Assembly: GCA_003611875.1 (NCBI GenBank)
Contig: RAYY01000025.1
Coordinates: 18,321 to 82,320 of the forward strand
DNA from: a bacterium D16-56
GTDB taxonomy: Bacteria > Bacillota > Clostridia > Lachnospirales > Lachnospiraceae
Direction: 5' to 3'
DNA: 64,000 nt
Below are positions 1 to 8,428 of this stretch, in pieces. The first letter of the stretch is position 1, and every line of letters begins with the position of its first letter. The notes below the pieces were generated by a model, which worked only from the letters and a program-made list of their open reading frames with translations, did no database searches and was not told the DNA's origin. The translations under genes and the position numbers were made by a program.

Positions 1-387
1 AAACTTTCTTATAGTTATCAGAATGATTTCGATATAAATCGACCACATCAAAAAACCATCCTGACTCTGTTGGAAATCCTGATTTTTTATCTGTGTATAT
101 GTACTCTAATTTCGATAGCTGCATGGCTATTCCGTTTTCATTTCGATATTTATCATCAATCTCTAATCCTGCCTGGATTGCTAATTCTCTCAATTCTCCA
201 GAAATATCCTTGATTGCTTGCTTTCTATCTAATTGGCCAATTAAAATTTTCTGAAGCATATCAAGCAAAAACACCTGTTCATAAATACTCCAAGATATTC
301 TTATCCCCATCTTCTCGTCAGGTAAACAATGTCTTTGTTTTCCTGCCTTTCATTTGTTTTTCTATAATTTTCCAAAAATTTATCCAT
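1..387 (-). pseudogene. Frameshifted 5' part of an accessory protein, running off the left edge
   Basis: Two overlapping minus-strand frames join into one protein. The first starts at ATG 387, preceded by AAAGAG, reads MDKFLENYRK and continues to VYLTRRWG before a TAA at 303-301. The second frame continues as GIRISWSIYEQVFLLD from about 310 and stays open to base 2. Adding one G to the G-run at 304-308 would fuse them. The continuation has the conserved-looking pattern WS..E..LLD, then LR..A...G.EIDD.YRNENGI..Q, which I associate with N-terminal regions of accessory (restriction or defence type) proteins but cannot assign to a named family. The DNA is much A/T-richer than the rest of the window, which fits transfer. 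It could be a true pseudogene, a programmed shift or a sequence error. Confidence 0.55.
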
Positions 388-399
388 AACTCTTTTTGT

Positions 400-428
400 A
401 TTATAGGGGATTTTTCTACAAAATACAA
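400..428 (-). promoter_or_regulatory. Sigma-A type promoter of the frameshifted gene
   Basis: On the minus strand, TTGTAT (428-423), a 17-bp spacer and a perfect TATAAT (405-400) lie just ahead of ATG 387. The distance leaves a leader of only a few bases if transcription starts at the usual place, so translation may begin with little leader. Confidence 0.55.
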
Positions 429-706
429 GCAAGTGTTAATAGTACAAAAAATCTCCTTATTTTCAATGGTTTTATTTTTCTACTATTTCACTAAATAGCA
501 CTTATATTTTTACAATATATATAAATCCATGTTAAGTTTCATTCAATTCATGTACGTCTTAAAACAATTCATAGAATAATAAATGTATGGTTAGCGTTTT
601 TATAACACTGATAATCAGAAAATTAAATTTATGCAATCCAACTTTTTCTTTTACAATCCAAAAACCTGCCATATCTAATTCCTATTTTTGAGATTTAATC
701 GTTGAT

Positions 707-865
707 TCATTTCATCCCCTGAGTTTCCTCCATCAGCCATCTCAACCTATTCTCCGTCTTATCCGTAAAATAGCTCCCATTCCTCTCCCATTCGAACTCA
801 ATAAACATATCCCGCCATAATTTTATTTTTCTCACCTGATAAAACCCCAACACAATCCGATAAAT
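707..865 (-). pseudogene. Possible 3' remnant of a gene
   Basis: An open minus-strand frame of 52 codons ends at TGA 709-707 and is bounded upstream by TGA 868-866. It has protein-like composition with many aromatic and charged residues (FIEFEWERNG, then RLRWLMEE near the end). It has no clear ribosome site or early ATG, so it looks like the tail of a decayed gene. The rest of 388-989 is A/T-rich and I see no other gene in it. Confidence 0.25.
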
Positions 866-989
866 TCAAGTCAATACAATCTCCCCTCAATAAAATCCCC
901 CACAAATTTTCCCATACATATTTCCCCTACAAACTACACATCCTATCCTCAAAGTAATAAAATATACCCAATAAAAGAGGTGATAAAAA

Positions 990-1166
990 ATGCTTGACAA
1001 CCAAGAGCTTCCTATCGGATTTACCATGGAGCTTGCTCAGCATTCTGATATTTTAAACCAATTTGCCAAACTTCCGGAATCAGAACAAAACAACATTGTA
1101 AACGGCGCCAGAGATATTTCTTCCAAAAATGAAATGCGCAATTATGTGGAAAACATGTTTCAGTAA
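990..1166 (+). CDS. Small uncharacterised protein, 58 aa
   Basis: The reading frame starts at ATG 990 after AGAGGTG with a normal spacing and encodes 58 residues ending in NYVENMFQ. It is soluble, with no membrane segment or signal peptide. The opening (LPIGFTMELAQ), a central LPE-x-EQ segment and a C-terminal KNEMRNYVENMF helix resemble a class of short Lachnospiraceae proteins of unknown role. It sits alone between A/T-rich DNA and the convergent transporter gene at 1378-2271. The good ribosome site and composition support a real gene. No function can be given. Confidence 0.6.
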   Translation: MLDNQELPIGFTMELAQHSDILNQFAKLPESEQNNIVNGARDISSKNEMRNYVENMFQ

Positions 1167-1377
1167 ATGCTTTAGCTAATAGGCATGTTATCTGCCTATC
1201 TAAAAAAGGAATTGTCATGAAATTTTAAATTTACTTTCTTCTAAACAACAAGATCACTAAACAGCAAGAGCACTAAATAACAAGATTCGTTTATTTCCCC
1301 TGTCACTTCTCCTGTCCGTCCAGAAAGCAGCATGTATATTTTTATTTCATGGCAGCTTCTTTCCTGGGAAAACTTTC

Positions 1378-2271
1378 TCACCCAATTCTCTCATTCCTGC
1401 AGTTATAGACAAACATCACCAAAGAAGCCGCCACAATCAAACCATACCCCACAAAACTATACAAATCTGGTATCTCACCGAATATTACATACCCCAGCAC
1501 CGTGGCAAAAATAATCTGTGAATAATCATATATGGAAATCTTCTTTGCCGGTGCATAGGTATAGGCCATTGTAATGGTAAACTGGCCTCCTGCCGCGCAT
1601 ACTCCTGCCAGCAGTAAAATAAAAAGCTGCCTAAAAGACATTGGAGCGAAATGCAGCAAAATCCATGGCGTTACAATCAAACAAGAAGACAAAGAGAAAT
1701 AAAACACAATGACAGGTCCCTTTATCCCCATAGCTCCTAACTTCCGAACCATAGTATACGCTATTCCGGCTCCAAGTCCTCCGCCTACTCCAATCATTGC
1801 CGGCAGTAATGCCGTATTCTCAAACCCTGGCTTTACGATAAACAGACATCCGGCAAAGGCTGTTCCCACACAAGCTGCCTGAAAAACAGTAATCCGCTCC
1901 TTTAAAAGCAGGTATGAAAAAATAATGGCAAAAAACGGAGACAGCTTATTCAGGATTGAGGCATCTGCCACCAGCAGATGATCCACTGCATAAAAATTGC
2001 AGAGAATGCCAATGGTTCCAAAGATACACCGGGCAGCCATAGACACTCCTGCCTCTTTTTTTACATGCAGGGATACCTGCTTTCTCCATATAATCATTCC
2101 GGCAAAAACTGCTGCCACTAAATTCCGAAAAAAGCTTTTCTGGACAGAAGGTATCTCTCCTGCCAGGCGAACCATCACATTCATACAGGCAAAGCAAAAA
2201 GCTGACAAAATGATCATCAACACCCCATATAAATAATGTTCCTGTTTATAATCATTATTTTTTCGTTCCAC
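1378..2271 (-). CDS. DMT superfamily (EamA-type) membrane transporter
   Basis: The 297-residue protein is almost wholly hydrophobic, with about ten membrane segments arranged as two EamA repeats, as expected for drug/metabolite transporters. The first repeat opens with YLYGVLMIILSAFCFACMNV and the second begins near ALLPAMIGVGGGLGAGIAY. The family exports or imports small metabolites across the cytoplasmic membrane; substrate cannot be read from sequence. The start is GTG 2271 with AAGGAG about 10 bases upstream. It stands as a single gene, with an extended -10 promoter about 115 bp upstream and convergent to the small gene at 990-1166. Length is normal for the family. Confidence 0.85.
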   Translation of the reverse strand: MERKNNDYKQEHYLYGVLMIILSAFCFACMNVMVRLAGEIPSVQKSFFRNLVAAVFAGMIIWRKQVSLHVKKEAGVSMAARCIFGTIGILCNFYAVDHLLVADASILNKLSPFFAIIFSYLLLKERITVFQAACVGTAFAGCLFIVKPGFENTALLPAMIGVGGGLGAGIAYTMVRKLGAMGIKGPVIVFYFSLSSCLIVTPWILLHFAPMSFRQLFILLLAGVCAAGGQFTITMAYTYAPAKKISIYDYSQIIFATVLGYVIFGEIPDLYSFVGYGLIVAASLVMFVYNCRNERIG

Positions 2272-2387
2272 TTGACTAAAACTCCTTAAATTTCATTTTA
2301 TTAGTTCTCCGCAAAGGATACTATGTAAAGATTTTCATGTGATTTTCATTCCCCCATGGTGCATGGTGCAAGATCTCCATGGTGTAT

Positions 2388-2396
2388 AGTATAGCA
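2388..2396 (-). promoter_or_regulatory. Extended -10 promoter for the DMT transporter
   Basis: The minus strand reads TGCTATACT, an extended -10 (TGn plus TATACT) with no clear -35 box. It would give a leader of roughly 110 nt, which contains overlapping CCATGG and GCACCATG repeats. Confidence 0.35.
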
Positions 2397-2524
2397 CAAA
2401 CCGCAGTTTTTGGCTATCTTAACCATCTGTCTTAAAACAGCACATAAAACTAGTGTTCCATCCGTCCAGTAATCAGAGTGTCAGTGCCGAATATTTTGTC
2501 AGCCTGCAAAGCGGAGGAAAGAGA

Positions 2525-2839
2525 CGATGCGATGGCATCCCTGACTGATGACAACGCAGTACCGGTACGCCTTTCTCTCTCATCTTACCGCTCCTAATAA
2601 ACCTGCAAAATTGCCTGCAGGGTATTTGATTCCCGCGGCATTCGCCAAATGCCCGTGCAGACACGGCACTTGGCTCATTGCCCGCGGAAATAAAAATCTG
2701 GTTACCGTTCACGGGGCGGGAAAAACCAGATGAAAACAGACGTCAAGCTCGCTTGTAAGACTATTTTTGTCCCGTTTTCTACATCTTCTACATCGGGTGG
2801 ACACCCGATGCTTCTTGCCCGGCAGAGCCGGGCAAGAAG
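2525..2839. repeat. Hairpin-rich intergenic region with four inverted repeats
   Basis: The 748 bp between the DMT transporter and the GntR gene holds no convincing gene. It contains GATGC/GCATC arms at 2525-2538; a long imperfect inverted repeat at 2633-2687 whose ends are CCGCGG; a perfect hairpin at 2791-2810 (CATCGGGTG, 2-base loop); and immediately after it a perfect 13-bp hairpin at 2811-2839 (CTTCTTGCCCGGC, loop AGA). No long T-run follows either perfect hairpin, so they are not classic terminators. Confidence 0.6.
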
Positions 2840-2896
2840 ATGCCCCCCTGAACAGTAACAAAATCTACAAATAGAAGGCAACTTTCCTCTGTCAAC

Positions 2897-2925
2897 TTGA
2901 AAAAATCTTTTGTTTGTGATATGCT
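2897..2925 (+). promoter_or_regulatory. Promoter of the GntR regulator gene
   Basis: TTGAAA (2897-2902), a 17-bp spacer and TATGCT (2920-2925) form a good sigma-A type promoter about 95 bp ahead of the regulator's start codon. Confidence 0.5.
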
Positions 2926-3019
2926 AACCCACAGAAATTCAAGCTTTACAAATATCCGACAATACCGTTCCGTACAGGATCACCATGCACGGACGATCTT
3001 AGAGACGGCGAGGTAAACG

Positions 3020-3667
3020 ATGAAGGCGAAAAAAACATTAAAGGAAAAAGCAGTGGAAGGCATCTATCATGATATTGAGGAAGGCTTCTACAAGGCAAAC
3101 GCGATTATCACAGAGGGGGAGATCGTGGAACGCTATGCTATGAGTAAATCCCCGGTTCGGGAGGCATTGATTGAGCTGTGTAAGGACGGCGTTCTCAAAA
3201 GCATTCCCCGCGTAGGCTATCAGGTGGTTCAAATCTCCATCAAAGAAATCCTGGATCTTTTGGAAGTGCGGATTGACTTAGAATCTGCCAATTTAAGAAG
3301 GCTGGCTCCCCGGATCACAGATGAAAACCTGCAGATGCTTAAGAATCTGGAATCCATCGCCAATATAGAGGAAAACCGAAAGGTTGCCGTCAACTGGGAC
3401 CGAAATACGGATTTTCATATTAAATTGTGTGAACTTGGCGGAAATGCCTATCTGTGTGATACGATTGAACGGGCATTGATGAAATCCCGCCAGTATATTG
3501 CGCAGTATTTCCATAATGCCTGGAACCAGAATGCAGAATCTAACGGTTATTTTCACCGGGCTACCATTGATGCTCTGGAGGAGCGGGACGTAGAAAAGGC
3601 AGTTTTAATGCTTCAAAAGGACATATTGAATGTAAAAAATCAGATCCAGGAAAGTTTTTTCCTTTGA
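3020..3667 (+). CDS. GntR-family transcriptional regulator, FCD (FadR) subfamily
   Basis: The 215-residue protein has an N-terminal winged helix-turn-helix (about residues 8-75, with the GntR-typical SKSPVREALIEL recognition helix) and a C-terminal all-helical FCD ligand domain (about 80-210). The FCD domain shows DFHIKLCELGGN, whose Asp and His are typical metal or ligand contacts. FCD regulators usually bind a small acid or sugar acid and repress the adjacent catabolic operon. GCGAGG lies before ATG 3020. The next gene, 400 bp downstream on the same strand, begins a methyltransferase/ABC cluster behind a promoter with a palindromic site, so this is its likely regulator. That link is inferred from position. 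Confidence 0.85.
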   Translation: MKAKKTLKEKAVEGIYHDIEEGFYKANAIITEGEIVERYAMSKSPVREALIELCKDGVLKSIPRVGYQVVQISIKEILDLLEVRIDLESANLRRLAPRITDENLQMLKNLESIANIEENRKVAVNWDRNTDFHIKLCELGGNAYLCDTIERALMKSRQYIAQYFHNAWNQNAESNGYFHRATIDALEERDVEKAVLMLQKDILNVKNQIQESFFL

Positions 3668-3812
3668 TCTTTTCATCTTTTATGTTCCATGCCCTGTCCA
3701 CTTACTCTAATTCATACCCATTTAAACCAAATAAAAACCGGATGTACCAAATTCCGAAGCATAAGAACACAAACAGAATTTTACGCTTTTCTGTCTTTTG
3801 TGTTCTTTTTAG

Positions 3813-3850
3813 CCTGCTCAAAAGCACTTGGCTTTTGTAAGCAGGTTTTT
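3813..3850 (+). terminator. Rho-independent terminator after the GntR gene
   Basis: CCTGCT pairs with AGCAGG and an inner CAAAAGC pairs with GCTTTTG, followed by TTTTT. The remainder of 3668-4072 carries the next promoter and operator and no gene. Confidence 0.6.
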
Positions 3851-3978
3851 AGTTTTAAAATCACTTTCCGCAGCCCCCATCTCCAACCGCAGCTCTGTAT
3901 TTTCTTCCCTTTTCTGCAATATTCACGAAAATCTCCTGCTCTCCCAAAACAAAATAACAAATTCTCACAAAAAACTTA

Positions 3979-4007
3979 TTGACAAACATAGAAAATATGA
4001 TTATAAT
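3979..4007 (+). promoter_or_regulatory. Perfect consensus promoter of the methyltransferase/ABC operon
   Basis: TTGACA (3979-3984), a 17-bp spacer and TATAAT (4002-4007) match the sigma-A consensus at all twelve positions. So strong a promoter normally needs a repressor or other control; a palindrome follows directly. Confidence 0.8.
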
Positions 4008-4011
4008 CAAC

Positions 4012-4029
4012 ATTAATAAGATTATTAAT
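4012..4029. promoter_or_regulatory. Palindromic operator over the transcription start
   Basis: ATTAATAA, two bases, then TTATTAAT form a perfect 8-bp-arm palindrome beginning 5 bp after the -10 box, where a bound repressor would block initiation. The GntR protein encoded at 3020-3667 is the natural candidate. Confidence 0.5.
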
Positions 4030-4072
4030 ATTATTACAGATATTACTAATCAAGCAAAAAAGGAGGTTCATT

Positions 4073-5038
4073 ATGACAAAGAAAGAACGTGTGATTGCTG
4101 CGATTGAAGGAAGGGAGCCGGATAAGATTCCCAGTGGTTTTTCCCTGCATTTTCCCAAAGAGATTGCTTTCGGTGATGCTGCCGTGGATGCCCATATCCG
4201 CTTTTTTGAGGAGAGTGATACGGATATTCTGAAGATCATGAATGAGAATCTGGTTCCCTATATGGGAGAGATCCATCATGGCTCTGACTATCAGATGGTG
4301 CGGGAGATGTCACTGGATGATTCCTTTATGCAGGATCAGCTTCTTCTGGTAAAAAAGATCCTTACGCGCTGTGACAGAAGCGCTTTTACCCTGGGCACGC
4401 TTCATGGCATCACTGCTTCTGCCATTCATCCTTTAGAAAAGATGGATCCCAACTATACCTATGACGGTGTGCGTAATATGCTCTGCCGCCTGCTGCGGGA
4501 GGACAAGGATACGGTTCTCTCTGGTATGGATCGGATTGCCAATGTGATGTGTGATTTGGCAAAGGAGTATATCCGTCTGGGTGTTGACGGTATCTATTAT
4601 GCTGCTTTGGGTGGGGAGACGAGGTTTTTTACAGATGAAGAATTTGAACAATATATTAAGCCTTTTGACCTTAAAATCATGAAAAGCATCAAGGACGCGG
4701 GCGGTTACTGCTTCCTGCATATCTGCAAGGACGGGCTGAATATGAATCGTTATCGGGATTACGGAATCTATACAGATGTGGTCAACTGGGGAGTCTATGA
4801 AGCGCCGTTTTCTCTGGAAGAAGGCAGAAAGCTGTTCCCTGGCAAGACTATTATGGGAGGTCTTCCCAACCGTCACGGCGTACTGGCAGACGGACCAAAG
4901 GAGGCAGTCCGCCAGGAAGTACATAAAGTAATTTCGGAATTTGGCAGAACCGGATTTATCCTGGGTGCAGATTGTACCCTGGCTACAGAACAGAATATGG
5001 AACTGTTAAGAGCTGCCGTGGATGCTGCCCGTGAATAA
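4073..5038 (+). CDS. UroD-fold zinc methyltransferase-like protein (MtaA/MtbA type)
   Basis: The 321-residue protein belongs to the uroporphyrinogen decarboxylase superfamily but is unlikely to be the heme enzyme. It lacks the N-terminal RQAGR motif of UroD, and it keeps the His-X-Cys...Cys zinc pattern of corrinoid-linked methyltransferases: H216 and C218 in LHICKDG, and C301 in GADCTL. In MtaA/MtbA these ligands hold a zinc that activates a thiol to accept a methyl group from a corrinoid protein. No corrinoid protein is encoded nearby. The start ATG 4073 follows AGGAGG. It leads a gene series with an ABC importer and a cysteine desulfidase, suggesting use of an imported methylated or sulfur compound. 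The substrate is unknown. Confidence 0.75.
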   Translation: MTKKERVIAAIEGREPDKIPSGFSLHFPKEIAFGDAAVDAHIRFFEESDTDILKIMNENLVPYMGEIHHGSDYQMVREMSLDDSFMQDQLLLVKKILTRCDRSAFTLGTLHGITASAIHPLEKMDPNYTYDGVRNMLCRLLREDKDTVLSGMDRIANVMCDLAKEYIRLGVDGIYYAALGGETRFFTDEEFEQYIKPFDLKIMKSIKDAGGYCFLHICKDGLNMNRYRDYGIYTDVVNWGVYEAPFSLEEGRKLFPGKTIMGGLPNRHGVLADGPKEAVRQEVHKVISEFGRTGFILGADCTLATEQNMELLRAAVDAARE

Positions 5039-5092
5039 CTCATATCATTTAAAAATCAAAGTAATCATTTTTAGAAGGAGGGTTTTACTATT

Positions 5093-6517
5093 ATGAAGAA
5101 AAAGATCGCATTATTACTGGCTGCAGCATTAACCGCCGGAAGCCTGTCTGCCTGTGGAGGAGGCAATGAAAGCGCCCCGTCAGCCACAGCCGCCAAAGGC
5201 GGGGACAATGGTTCCGCCGCTCAAGGCGGCGATGGCGGACAGCCTGCTGCGTCCGGCACAGTCTATCCGGCAGGCACTCTTACGGTTTATGCCATGGGCA
5301 ATCCTCAGTACCGCCAGCAGTATTTTGAGACCTGGCTGGAGAACCACCGGGATATTGCGCCGGATGTAAAGATTGAATTTGTTCAGACTGAGGGAACTGC
5401 TGACATCCGCGAAAAGATCACCATGACCGCCCTGTCCGGCGCAACCGAGGATCTTCCGGATGCCGCCATGTTAGACCCGGTTACGATTATGGATCTGGCA
5501 AATGCCGGGCTCTTAAAGGATGAGACAGAGTATCTGACGCCGCTTCTGGATAAAATGGTTGACGGAGCTGCCAAGGATGCTACCATTGACGGAAAAATCT
5601 ATGCACTTCCAGATTCTGTCCGTCCCCAGGTCCTGTTTTATAATAAAGAAATCTTTGATCAGTATGGTATAGATCCGGAGATGATGAAGACCATGGACGG
5701 CTATATTGAGGCCGGACGCCAGCTTAAGGAAAAAAGCGGCGGCGAGGTATTCCTCTCTTACATTGACCCCACCAGCAAGACCTGGAGATACTGGGGCCGC
5801 CGGGGCCTGATGCCCTCTGCTGATGCAAAGATCTGGGATGACAGCGGGGAAGTTATTATCGGCAGCGACGAAGGGACCAAGAAAGCTTTGGGCGCACTGG
5901 ATACCATGAACAGCGAAGGTCTTTTGATGAAGACCACCATCATGGAGCCGGCTCTTTATGACGCTATCAACAATCAAAAGGTTGCCACCTTCTGCATCGG
6001 CGCTTTCTGGGATGAATTTATGAGACAGAACTGCGATGCTGTTAAGGGCCAGTGGAGAGTCATGTCAGCCCCGGAATTTGAGGGCGTGCAGAAAGCCGGA
6101 GCGCCTGTTTCCCAGTACATGGGCATTATTGAAAAGGGAGATAATCCCTACTCTGAGCTGTTCCGCATGATGTGGTATGACTTTACCTTTGACATTGATG
6201 CAAAGGAAGAATGGGTCAATTCCATGGAAGCACAGAACGCCCCCTACTCCAATCCGGTTTCCATTGAAATGCTGGAGGATCCGTTCTGGAAAGAGCCTTC
6301 TGAGTTTTATGGCGGCATGTCCTTCCGCGAGATGGAAGGCAAATGCCTGCAAAACGGCGCAGACAATCTGATTGTGACCCCCCAGGATGCAGAAGCCGAC
6401 GAGATCATTTCTGCTGAACTGGAAAAATATGTTGCCGGCAATCAGTCCATGGAGGAGGCCATTGCCAATATGGATAAGAACTTAAAAGCCAAGATCGGAA
6501 AAGCCCAGGTAAATTAA
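5093..6517 (+). CDS. ABC transporter substrate-binding lipoprotein, sugar type
   Basis: The 474-residue protein opens with a lipoprotein signal peptide; the lipobox is LSAC with Cys21 as lipid anchor. A low-complexity Gly/Ser/Ala linker (about 22-60) follows and then a periplasmic-binding fold (TLTVYAMGNPQYRQQYFETW onward) of the family-1 extracellular solute-binding class. It would capture the substrate outside the membrane and hand it to the two permeases directly downstream. AGGAGG precedes ATG 5093. A strong hairpin between this gene and the permeases is consistent with higher expression of the binding protein. The exact sugar or glycoside cannot be read from the sequence. Confidence 0.88.
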   Translation: MKKKIALLLAAALTAGSLSACGGGNESAPSATAAKGGDNGSAAQGGDGGQPAASGTVYPAGTLTVYAMGNPQYRQQYFETWLENHRDIAPDVKIEFVQTEGTADIREKITMTALSGATEDLPDAAMLDPVTIMDLANAGLLKDETEYLTPLLDKMVDGAAKDATIDGKIYALPDSVRPQVLFYNKEIFDQYGIDPEMMKTMDGYIEAGRQLKEKSGGEVFLSYIDPTSKTWRYWGRRGLMPSADAKIWDDSGEVIIGSDEGTKKALGALDTMNSEGLLMKTTIMEPALYDAINNQKVATFCIGAFWDEFMRQNCDAVKGQWRVMSAPEFEGVQKAGAPVSQYMGIIEKGDNPYSELFRMMWYDFTFDIDAKEEWVNSMEAQNAPYSNPVSIEMLEDPFWKEPSEFYGGMSFREMEGKCLQNGADNLIVTPQDAEADEIISAELEKYVAGNQSMEEAIANMDKNLKAKIGKAQVN

Positions 6518-6529
6518 CAAAGTAAATCT

Positions 6530-6563
6530 CGGCAGCCGTCAGATAATCTCCGGACGGCTGCCG
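6530..6563 (+). promoter_or_regulatory. Intercistronic hairpin after the binding-protein gene
   Basis: CGGCAGCCGTC pairs perfectly with GACGGCTGCCG around a 12-base loop, 12 bases after the stop codon. No T-run follows, so it fits an mRNA-stabilising or partially terminating hairpin that raises binding-protein output over permease output. Confidence 0.6.
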
Positions 6564-6650
6564 ACGGTTACCTTCATGTTTCCCATTCATGTACACTTAA
6601 GAGTCTCTTTGTACCTGAATTTATCAGATGATTCCATGAGGAGGGATATC

Positions 6651-7529
6651 ATGCTACAGACATTAAAAAAATATCGGGCTCCCTATTTATTCATACTGCC
6701 GTTTTTTATCCTGTTTTTCATTTTTCAGCTCATTCCAACCATCTGGACCATTTATATCAGCCTTACGGACTGGAAAGGGATCGGTTCTCCAAAATTCTGC
6801 GGCTTAAGCAATTACCGGAAAATGATGGTGGACAATATGTTCTGGGAATCTCTGGGAAACACGGTTGTCTACTGGATCTCCGGCCTGATTTTGATCATTT
6901 GCTGCGCTCTTTTAATTGCCTGCCTGCTGAACAGCCGTTTTCTCAGTAATGATTCGGCCCGGGCATTTTTCAAGACTGCCACCTTTCTGCCCAATATCTG
7001 CGCAGCCATTGCCATGGGACTGATCTTTCGGATGCTGTTTGATGAAAATGTAGGGCTGGTCAATGAAGTGATTGCTATGACCGGAGGCGCAAAGGTTCCC
7101 TGGCTCACCAGCACAACCTTTTCCAAAATTCCGGTTATTATTCTGAACGTGTGGCGGTATACTCCGTGGTTTACCATGATTTTGCTGTCCGGCCTTTTAA
7201 ACATTTCCAAGGATTACTATGAGGCCGCTACAGTGGACGGCGCTAATTCTGCGCAGCAGTTCTGGTTTATCACCCTGCCCTCTCTGAAAAACATCCTGTT
7301 TTTCTGCTCCGTAACTTTAACGGTAGACATGTGGAAGCTGTTTAATGAATCCTACATTCTTCCAGGACCGGGAACCTCCAATTCTTCCCTGTTCCAATAT
7401 ATGTATGAATCTGGCTTTAATGTATTTAACATGGGGTATGCTTCAGCCATCGGCGTTGTGCTGATTCTGATTCTGATGGTGATTTCGGTCATTCAGTTTG
7501 CGGTGCGCCGCAGACAGGGTGAGCTGTAG
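6651..7529 (+). CDS. ABC sugar permease, MalF/UgpA-like
   Basis: The 292-residue protein has about six membrane segments, starting at YLFILPFFILFFIFQLIPTI, and the permease EAA loop YYEAATVDGANSAQQFWFIT, which contacts the ATPase. It forms the membrane channel with the next gene product. The start is ATG 6651 after GAGGAGG; an earlier in-frame ATG at 6576 lacks a ribosome site and lies just after the hairpin. It belongs to the operon beginning at 4073. No ATP-binding subunit is encoded in the cluster, so a shared MsiK-type ATPase elsewhere is expected, as is common for this class in Firmicutes. Confidence 0.88.
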   Translation: MLQTLKKYRAPYLFILPFFILFFIFQLIPTIWTIYISLTDWKGIGSPKFCGLSNYRKMMVDNMFWESLGNTVVYWISGLILIICCALLIACLLNSRFLSNDSARAFFKTATFLPNICAAIAMGLIFRMLFDENVGLVNEVIAMTGGAKVPWLTSTTFSKIPVIILNVWRYTPWFTMILLSGLLNISKDYYEAATVDGANSAQQFWFITLPSLKNILFFCSVTLTVDMWKLFNESYILPGPGTSNSSLFQYMYESGFNVFNMGYASAIGVVLILILMVISVIQFAVRRRQGEL

Positions 7530-7544
7530 GAAAGGAGAAGATTT

Positions 7545-8378
7545 ATGAACCGAAATAAAATGATTTCTTCTGCGGCTGTCTACGGACTGCTGGCTTTTAT
7601 CACCCTGATCTGCCTGTTTCCCATTGTCTGGATGTGCCTCATTTCCATTAAAAGCACTTCTGAGAGTATTACTGGTTTTCACTCCATTATTGTGGAGCAT
7701 CCCACATTGGCCAATTTTAAACGTCTGTTTGAGATGATTCCGGTTTGGCAGAATACCTATAACAGTGTATTTACTACTATTATGGGTACTATCACCTCTC
7801 TGTTTTTCTGTGCACTGGCTGGATTTGCCTTTGCCAAATACCGCTTTCCGGGCAGAACCTTCTTGTTTTATTTTGTCATTGCCACCATGCTGGTCCCTCC
7901 GGAGGTTGGTTCTGTGCCGCTGTTCATTATTATGAAAAAGGTCGGGCTAATCAACAGCCTGTGGTCACTGGTAGTTCCCAGAATCGCCACTGCCGTAGGA
8001 ATCTTTTACATGAATCAGTACATTACGGATGTGCCGGACGAGCTGGTGGAGGCAGCCAGAATCGATGGATGCACAGACTTCGGAATTTTTATGAAGATTA
8101 TTTTGCCGGTAATCAAGCCTGCCATGGCTTCCTGGGGCGCTATCACCCTGATTGCCCGGTGGAATGATTTCTTCTGGCCGCTCTTGTATCTGAGAAAACA
8201 GGCAAAGTATACGCTGATGGTCACGATTTCCCTGCTTCCGGTCAGTGAAGGGCTTTCTACTCCATGGCCTGTGATCCTGGCAGGAACGACCTTGGTTATC
8301 ATCCCGATTATTGTACTTTACCTGATTCTGGAAAAATTCCAGAAGGCCGGTATTATGGAAGGGGCTGTCAAAGGCTGA
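7545..8378 (+). CDS. ABC sugar permease, MalG/UgpE-like (carbohydrate permease)
   Basis: The 277-residue protein has six predicted membrane segments and the second EAA loop, ELVEAARIDGCTDFGIFMKI, typical of the MalG partner. It begins at ATG 7545 after AAAGGAG, 15 bases after the first permease gene, so the two are translated together. With the binding lipoprotein it completes the membrane part of the importer. The family normally pairs as a heterodimer with the MalF-like subunit. Confidence 0.88.
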   Translation: MNRNKMISSAAVYGLLAFITLICLFPIVWMCLISIKSTSESITGFHSIIVEHPTLANFKRLFEMIPVWQNTYNSVFTTIMGTITSLFFCALAGFAFAKYRFPGRTFLFYFVIATMLVPPEVGSVPLFIIMKKVGLINSLWSLVVPRIATAVGIFYMNQYITDVPDELVEAARIDGCTDFGIFMKIILPVIKPAMASWGAITLIARWNDFFWPLLYLRKQAKYTLMVTISLLPVSEGLSTPWPVILAGTTLVIIPIIVLYLILEKFQKAGIMEGAVKG

Positions 8379-8428
8379 ACCCAGATCGGTCTGCACAGGA
8401 GAACATCATACACAAAATGGAGGAAATT

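Noticed and set aside
214..498. Plus-strand 94-aa frame at the left edge
   Set aside because: It lies opposite the frameshifted minus-strand gene and its promoter, is Phe/Ile-rich from A/T-rich DNA and has no ribosome site.
2473..2733. Two overlapping short frames before the GntR gene
   Set aside because: They cross the inverted repeats, lack ribosome sites and show no protein-like pattern.
4073..5038. Heme-pathway uroporphyrinogen decarboxylase (hemE)
   Set aside because: The RQAGR motif is absent and the zinc HxC...C pattern of methyltransferases is present; no other heme gene is near.
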